Below are positions 14,871 to 18,456 of a stretch of 18,456 nt of DNA, piece by piece (the stretch's first letter is position 1; each line of letters starts with the position of its first letter). Location: positions 1-18,456 of the forward strand of contig JAJYJR010000038.1 in assembly GCA_021789355.1 (NCBI GenBank), in the 5' to 3' direction. The stretch is from Chloroflexota bacterium. GTDB taxonomy: Bacteria > Chloroflexota > Limnocylindria > Limnocylindrales > CSP1-4. The translations under genes were made by a program, and so were the position numbers. The notes beneath the pieces were generated by a model. That model was given only the letters and a program-made list of their open reading frames with translations, had not been told where the DNA came from and ran no database searches.

Positions 14871-15524
14871 ATGCCGGCCAACGCACGAGATAAGGGGATG
14901 GAGCCAACCGCTGTGGGAGTGTCCAGCGAGCCGCGACGCTTGATCGTCGGCATGTCCGGCTCCAGCGGAGTGATCTACGGCATCCGCCTCCTGGAGGCGT
15001 GTGCCGCGGACCCATCCGTGGAGACGCACCTCATCTTGACGCCCGCGGCCCGTCAGACGATCACCCTCGAGACGACGTGGCGACCCACGGATGTCGAACG
15101 GCTGGCCGATGTCTGTTACCGGTATCCGGACATCGCCGCCTCCATCTCGAGCGGTTCCTATCCGGTTCATGCGATGGTGATCATCCCGTGTTCGATGCGG
15201 ACGCTCGCCTCGGTCGCCTACGGGTTCGACGACAACCTGCTCAGCCGGGCGGCTGACGTGACGCTGAAGGAGCGGCGCCGGCTCGTGCTCGTGACCCGGG
15301 AATCGCCGCTGACGCTCGCGCATCTCCGCTCGATGGTGCAGGCGACGGAGATGGGAGCCGTCGTCTGCCCGCCGAGCCCTGCGTTCTACAGCCGTCCCGC
15401 GACTCTCGACGACGTGGTCAACCACACGGTCGCCAGGGTAATGGACCTCCTTGGTCTTCAGACTCCAGAAGGAATGATCCGCCGTTGGACGGGTGCCGGA
15501 GGGCCTGCAGACGACCGGGCATGA
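14871..15524 (+). CDS. ubiX: UbiX-family flavin prenyltransferase
   Basis: This protein of up to 217 residues makes prenylated FMN from FMN and dimethylallyl phosphate, the cofactor of UbiD enzymes. Its landmarks are strong: GMSGSSGVIYG at 27-37 (flavin site), VIIPCSMRTLASVAYGF with Pro106-Cys107-Ser108-Met109, DNLLSRAADVTLKERRRLVL, VTRESPL (usually RETPL), and PPSPAFYSRP. It is soluble and forms a dodecamer in known members. The start is uncertain: ATG 14871 is the longest, ATG 14898 and GTG 14913 are later, and GTG 14913 has GGAG at a good distance and gives the shortest, most family-like N-terminus. The gene follows the DUF6282-like gene by 38 bases. It complements the UbiD gene of the main operon and is the only UbiX in the window. 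Confidence 0.96.
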   Translation: MPANARDKGMEPTAVGVSSEPRRLIVGMSGSSGVIYGIRLLEACAADPSVETHLILTPAARQTITLETTWRPTDVERLADVCYRYPDIAASISSGSYPVHAMVIIPCSMRTLASVAYGFDDNLLSRAADVTLKERRRLVLVTRESPLTLAHLRSMVQATEMGAVVCPPSPAFYSRPATLDDVVNHTVARVMDLLGLQTPEGMIRRWTGAGGPADDRA

Positions 15525-15758
15525 TCGAGGTGGGCACCCGCTTCACGAGTCTGGGCTCGGACCGGCCGGAGCCTGCGGAGCGGGTGGAATGGGACCATCC
15601 AAGAACCGCCGGCCACTGTCCGCATGCACGGTGGACCGATCACTGGACCGGAGGGGACGCGTCGACGACGCAGTCTGCTGTCCGGCGGCGTTGTGGGCAT
15701 AGGCCGTCTCGACGGCGTCGATGTCCACCCCACCCTGCGATACAGAGGATTCGCCACG

Positions 15759-16046
15759 ATGATCGAGCGCCATCTCACGTTCAATGTCATGCCCGCGCGT
15801 GCCCTTGAGTTCGAGGGGTTCTTCGCCGATACCTACGGCCCCGCCATGTCCTCGGCGCCCGGCTTCGTGCGGGTCGATCTGGTGCGAGAGACGAAGAACC
15901 CCGCGCGCTACCGGATGATGTACCGGTTCCAGGACGAGGCATCCGCGGCGGCCTGGCGAACCTCGCAGGAGCACGACAGGCTGCAGCCGTCGCTCAATGC
16001 GATGCACGTCGGCAGCGAGGTGACCGCGTACGACGTCGTTGCCTGA
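15759..16046 (+). CDS. Small ABM/EthD-like dimeric alpha-beta barrel protein
   Basis: This 95-residue protein begins MIERHLTFNVMPARALEFEG, continues FFADTYGPAMSSAPGFVRVD and RYRMMYRFQDEASAAAWRTS, and ends with a VGSEVTAYDVVA strand. The alternating strand-helix pattern with an APGF turn is that of antibiotic-biosynthesis-monooxygenase-like or EthD-like ferredoxin-fold dimers. Such proteins act as small oxygenases, isomerases or accessory factors, and no catalytic residue is diagnostic here. AGAGGA lies about 10 bases upstream of the ATG at 15759. It is the last plus-strand gene of the second group, 234 bases after ubiX, so cotranscription is uncertain. Confidence 0.72.
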   Translation: MIERHLTFNVMPARALEFEGFFADTYGPAMSSAPGFVRVDLVRETKNPARYRMMYRFQDEASAAAWRTSQEHDRLQPSLNAMHVGSEVTAYDVVA

Positions 16047-16380
16047 CTTGAGGCGATCGCGCTTCGGGTCGCGGACAAGATGGCGGGCGGCTTCCAAGGC
16101 CCGGCCGCGTTCCCCTTTGCGCGGCCCCGGCACCACGCGCACGTTCACGGTCTCCTTGGATCAGGGTCTCTCTCCGGCTGGGCCGGCGGTCCAGTTCGGC
16201 CTCCGACAGGCTTGCGATGGCCGCGTGCTCGGTCCGGCCGGGAGCCGCGCATCGTCCATCCGCCGGGGCGGCCCAGCGCCACGGATCCGCCACGGGCGTC
16301 GCCGATGACATCGATTCCGCGCGGCCAAGCCCTCTCACCCGGACAGACACCTCCCGCCCATGGCCCGGCCTTGGCCTGCG
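16047..16380. other. 334-base gap without a supported gene
   Basis: No frame on either strand gives a recognisable protein. On the minus strand one short stretch (around 16170-16235) reads HAAIASLSEAELDRR, helical and coding-like, then becomes Arg/Gly-rich, so it could be a decayed gene remnant. The promoter and operator of the toxin-antitoxin pair lie at the right end. Confidence 0.4.
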
Positions 16381-16400
16381 AGTAGCACAAGCGTGCTACT
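16381..16400. promoter_or_regulatory. Palindromic operator candidate of the toxin-antitoxin pair
   Basis: AGTAGCAC at 16381-16388 and GTGCTACT at 16393-16400 are perfect 8-base inverted arms around AAGC. The right arm overlaps TACTGT at 16397-16402, a plausible -10 box that ends 6 bases before the antitoxin ATG at 16409. AbrB/MazE-type antitoxins commonly repress their own operon by binding such palindromes, so autoregulation with a leaderless message is the natural reading. Confidence 0.65.
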
Positions 16401-16408
16401 GTAGGGCC

Positions 16409-16636
16409 ATGGCGAGAGCGATCACGCTTCGACGCGTGGGCGGATCGGTTGGCACAACGCTCCCCAAGGAGATGGTGGAACGGCTCGACCTAGCACCCGG
16501 TGACCGCGTGCTGGCGATCGAGACGGAGGCCGGCATCCTGCTCACGCCCTTCACCGACGAGCTGGAGGCCGACCTGGCGGCCACGCGGCGGGCTGCCAAG
16601 CGGTATCGGGCGGCGCTCCGCGAACTTGCCGGATGA
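16409..16636 (+). CDS. AbrB/MazE-type antitoxin
   Basis: This 75-residue protein has an N-terminal swapped-hairpin AbrB DNA-binding domain: ITLRRVGGSVGTTLPKEMV, then LDLAPGDRVLAIETEAGILL. A charged C-terminal helix (DLAATRRAAKRYRAALREL) would bind and neutralise the toxin. The stop overlaps the toxin start as ATGA (16633-16636). The ATG at 16409 is 8 bases after the palindrome; a longer open frame upstream is a shadow. There is no clear ribosome site, fitting a leaderless message. Pairing of this antitoxin class with a Doc toxin is seen in other bacteria, whereas phage P1 Doc uses Phd. Confidence 0.9.
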   Translation: MARAITLRRVGGSVGTTLPKEMVERLDLAPGDRVLAIETEAGILLTPFTDELEADLAATRRAAKRYRAALRELAG

Positions 16637-17028
16637 CACGTCCCGAGCCTCGGTGGCTCGCGCGCCTCGCCGTCGACGAGGCACACTTCCGACAGATCCG
16701 GGAGCACGGCGGCGCCCACGGTCTGCGCGACGAACAGGCCCTCGAGTCGGCGCTTGCCCGGCCCAGGCAACGCTGGCAGTACCACCCGCAGGCGACCCCT
16801 CCCGAGCTCGCCGCCGCGTATGCCTTTGGCCTCACGGTGAACCATCCGTACGTCGATGGCAACAAGCGCGTCGCGCTGGTCGTCATGGTCGCCTTCCTCG
16901 ATCTGAACGGCGTGGAGCTCACGGCGTCGAACGCGGAGGTGCTGACGGCCATGCTGGCGCTCGCAGCCGGCGAGGTGACCGAGCCGGAGCTGGCGCGCTG
17001 GAACGACGCACACTCGAGGCGGCCGTAG
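16633..17028 (+). CDS. doc: Doc-type (Fic fold) death-on-curing toxin
   Basis: This 131-residue protein has the Fic/Doc core motif HPYVDGNKR at residues 71-79, with the catalytic-loop His71 and the NKR ending typical of Doc rather than of AMPylating Fic enzymes (which end NGR). Upstream is GLRDEQALESALARPRQRW, the usual N-terminal helix of Doc proteins, followed by LAAAYAFGLTVN. Phage P1 Doc phosphorylates elongation factor EF-Tu and stops translation; that activity is likely but not shown here. The start overlaps the antitoxin stop by 4 bases, so the pair is translationally coupled. The locus is a small stabilising or stress module unrelated in function to the catabolic genes. Confidence 0.93.
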   Translation: MTRPEPRWLARLAVDEAHFRQIREHGGAHGLRDEQALESALARPRQRWQYHPQATPPELAAAYAFGLTVNHPYVDGNKRVALVVMVAFLDLNGVELTASNAEVLTAMLALAAGEVTEPELARWNDAHSRRP

Positions 17029-17474
17029 CACGCGAGCCGCCGGTTTGTCACGGCAAGCCCTCTCGCCCCGACCAACCGGTCCACCTGTGGCCCCACTCGG
17101 CCGTCGTTTCCCGCTGAGAGATCACCTGCCAAGCCCCATTCGCTCGGTCAGAACGGACCCGATTCGGCCTTTGTGCCCCACTGAGCGTGAGCGTCTTCAG
17201 GCTGCCGGCAGACCCGCGGACGCGCTCTTCGTTAGACCATCACCTTGTCTGCGCTCCACCCCGGTTCCGCGATCGCGCGCACCTCATGCAGCGCGGTGAC
17301 GGCGCTTCCTTCCACGTTCCGGCTCCAGTGGCGCCTGATGAGTCGGTCGCGAAGCTGGTCCACTGCCTCCGGGGGCCCGTATTGCGAGACGCTCGCGATC
17401 GGCGACGGCGTTGTCATCGGCGTCCGGGCGAACGATCCCGCCGGTCCGCTTGCAGACTCGGGAGCAGCGAGCGG
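17029..17474. other. 446-base gap between convergent genes
   Basis: This stretch separates the plus-strand toxin gene from the minus-strand oxidoreductase. The 17029-17230 part shows nothing I recognise beyond a weak 6-base inverted repeat, GGCGGC/GCCGCC, at 17018-17041 over the toxin stop. The rest holds the doubtful minus-strand frame listed at 17232-17417. Confidence 0.4.
17232..17417 (-). CDS. Doubtful small hypothetical protein
   Basis: A 61-residue minus-strand frame with balanced composition and mostly G or C third positions reads YGPPEAVDQLRDRLIRRHW in its middle and ends PGWSADKVMV. It begins 57 bases downstream of the oxidoreductase stop on the same strand, so it could be a trailing gene or the remnant of a longer one. 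I do not recognise a family and see no strong ribosome site. Confidence 0.22.
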   Translation of the reverse strand: MTTPSPIASVSQYGPPEAVDQLRDRLIRRHWSRNVEGSAVTALHEVRAIAEPGWSADKVMV

Positions 17475-18329
17475 TCAGGCCAGCTCGGCGATGACCTCGT
17501 AGCCGAACCGGTCGATCATGGCCGGGTCGCCAGGCCCCGGCCAGACGTTGAGTACGATGCGCTGCACCCCAGCATCGCGATACGCAACTATGCGGTCGCG
17601 CTGTGCGGCGGACGGCAGCGCCGCGTCGGCGGCCCCCCACATCAGCATGGCTGAGCGGCCAACCGTGGCGGGATCGCGTCCGGAAGCGCCGCATGCATCG
17701 TCGAGGCGGGCGAACACCTCGCGGCAGGTAGCCGGCGTCGGGGAGTCGAGGTTGAGCTCGTCGGCGTACGTGGCGGCGAGTTGCACCAACCGCGGCCTCC
17801 CGTACCCGCCGACGACGATCGGCGGATGCGGACGCTGCAGCGGTTTCGGCTCGCAGACCGCATCCTGCAGCCGGTAGTAGCGGCCGCTGAAGCTGAAGTG
17901 AGCCGACGTCCACAGGCCGCGCACGATCTGCAGCTGCTCCTCCAGCAGCTCGAAGCGCTCGGCGCGGGGTGGATCGGGTAGCCCGAACCGCTGGTGCTCC
18001 GGCGTATACCAGCCCGCGCCGATGCCGAGCTCGACCCGGCCCCCGCTCATCTCGTCCATGGTGGTCACGATCTTTGCCAGGGCGACGGGGTGACGGAAGG
18101 TGACCGGCGAGACCATGGTCCCGAGGCGGATCCGCCGAGTGTCGCGCGCGAGGCCCGCGAGGGTGGTCCAGGCGTCGCTGGCCGGTCGGTCCCACCTGCC
18201 TTCCAGGGAGAGCCAGTGATCCGAGCGCACGAAGCCGTCGAAGCCAGCGGACTCGGCGGCCCGTGCGAGCTCGAGCATCGCCGCGTAGGCGAGCCCTTCC
18301 TGCGGGTCCACCATCAGCGCGAACCGCAT
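17475..18329 (-). CDS. Luciferase-like (LLM class) F420/FMN-dependent oxidoreductase
   Basis: This 284-residue minus-strand protein is a bacterial-luciferase-fold oxidoreductase. It starts MRFALMVDPQEGLAYAAML, then ARAAESAGFDGFVRSDHWLS and RIRLGTMVSPVTFRHPVALA. The hallmark IGAGWYTPEHQRFGL at about 101-115 and PHPPIVVGGYGRPRLVQLAA in the C-terminal half place it in the LLM/F420-dependent subgroup. Such enzymes use F420H2 or FMNH2 for reduction or oxygenation of varied organic compounds, and the substrate cannot be told. GGGAGGGA lies about 11 bases before the ATG at 18329. A further minus-strand frame ends 43 bases upstream of it, so the two may be cotranscribed. It is convergent with the toxin operon and not obviously part of the catabolic island. 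Confidence 0.92.
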   Translation of the reverse strand: MRFALMVDPQEGLAYAAMLELARAAESAGFDGFVRSDHWLSLEGRWDRPASDAWTTLAGLARDTRRIRLGTMVSPVTFRHPVALAKIVTTMDEMSGGRVELGIGAGWYTPEHQRFGLPDPPRAERFELLEEQLQIVRGLWTSAHFSFSGRYYRLQDAVCEPKPLQRPHPPIVVGGYGRPRLVQLAATYADELNLDSPTPATCREVFARLDDACGASGRDPATVGRSAMLMWGAADAALPSAAQRDRIVAYRDAGVQRIVLNVWPGPGDPAMIDRFGYEVIAELA

Positions 18330-18372
18330 CGCTGCCGCTCCCTCCCCGTGCCGAACGTGTGGCCCGCGCCGG

Positions 18373-18456
18373 TCAGTGGCGGACTTCCTCGGGCGTCTCG
18401 TACCAGCGCACCCGTTCCCCGACCCGCGCCCGAGCCTTCCAGGCCACCGACTTCGG
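18373..18456 (-). CDS. C-terminal end of an unidentified minus-strand gene
   Basis: The last 27 codons and a TGA stop of a minus-strand frame enter from the right edge. The end reads GERVRWYETPEEVRH, with mostly G or C third positions. It lies 43 bases upstream of the oxidoreductase start on the same strand, a typical operon distance. It is too short to assign a family, and an open high-GC frame of this length can also occur by chance. Confidence 0.35.
   Translation of the reverse strand, partial: PKSVAWKARARVGERVRWYETPEEVRH

Noticed and set aside
15521..15808. Plus-strand frame starting ATGA-overlapped with the ubiX stop
   Set aside because: The first 25 or so codons look coding, but the rest becomes Arg/Cys/Pro-rich and overlaps the better-supported ABM-like gene in another frame. 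It may be a decayed gene, but I cannot support it as a CDS.
1..18456. CRISPR arrays, tRNA or rRNA genes
   Set aside because: I saw no regularly spaced repeats, no cloverleaf-like sequences and no rRNA-like stretches.

Overview
The window is high-GC DNA with dense, overlapping genes. It probably comes from an environmental Gram-positive-type or Chloroflexota-like bacterium. The best hints are the lipoprotein substrate-binding protein with a long Ala/Ser/Pro linker after the lipobox, GTG starts, NitT/TauT-type uptake genes and an F420/FMN luciferase-like oxidoreductase. Taxonomy is inference only.

Left edge (1-1407): the first 21 codons of what looks like an IS1380-type transposase run off the window on the minus strand. 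Next to it is a 5'-truncated LacI-family regulator fragment (minus strand), cut where a plus-strand coxG-like gene begins. This looks like a rearrangement junction. The following 550 bases (1408-1960) hold no convincing gene.

Main operon (1961-12778, plus strand): GntR/FCD regulator, SDR dehydrogenase, ABC ATPase, ABC permease, lipoprotein binding protein, ACMSD-type amidohydrolase, [2Fe-2S] subunit, FAD subunit, UbiD decarboxylase, molybdopterin large subunit. Seven of the nine junctions are 4-base NTGA overlaps. The three subunits of a xanthine-dehydrogenase-family hydroxylase are present, but the UbiD gene sits between the medium and large subunit genes. A GC-rich hairpin follows the large-subunit stop codon.

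Second gene group (12939-16046, plus strand): a 52-residue zinc-ribbon protein, an RraA/HMG-aldolase-fold protein, a DUF6282-like metal hydrolase, a UbiX flavin prenyltransferase and a small ABM-like dimeric barrel protein. UbiX would make the prenylated FMN needed by UbiD. The zinc ribbon resembles in architecture the small D subunit of BCD-type hydroxyarylic acid decarboxylases.

Taken together, the two groups look like an uptake-plus-catabolism island for an aromatic or heteroaromatic (carboxylic) acid: import, Mo-dependent hydroxylation, non-oxidative decarboxylation, then ring-product processing by hydrolase, aldolase and dehydrogenase. The substrate cannot be read from sequence. Furoate/furandicarboxylate and picolinate pathways are useful comparisons, but neither matches gene for gene.

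Right edge (16381-18456): an AbrB/MazE-type antitoxin and Doc/Fic-type toxin pair with a perfect palindromic operator candidate, a 446-base gap between convergent genes, a minus-strand luciferase-like oxidoreductase, and the C-terminal end of one more minus-strand reading frame.
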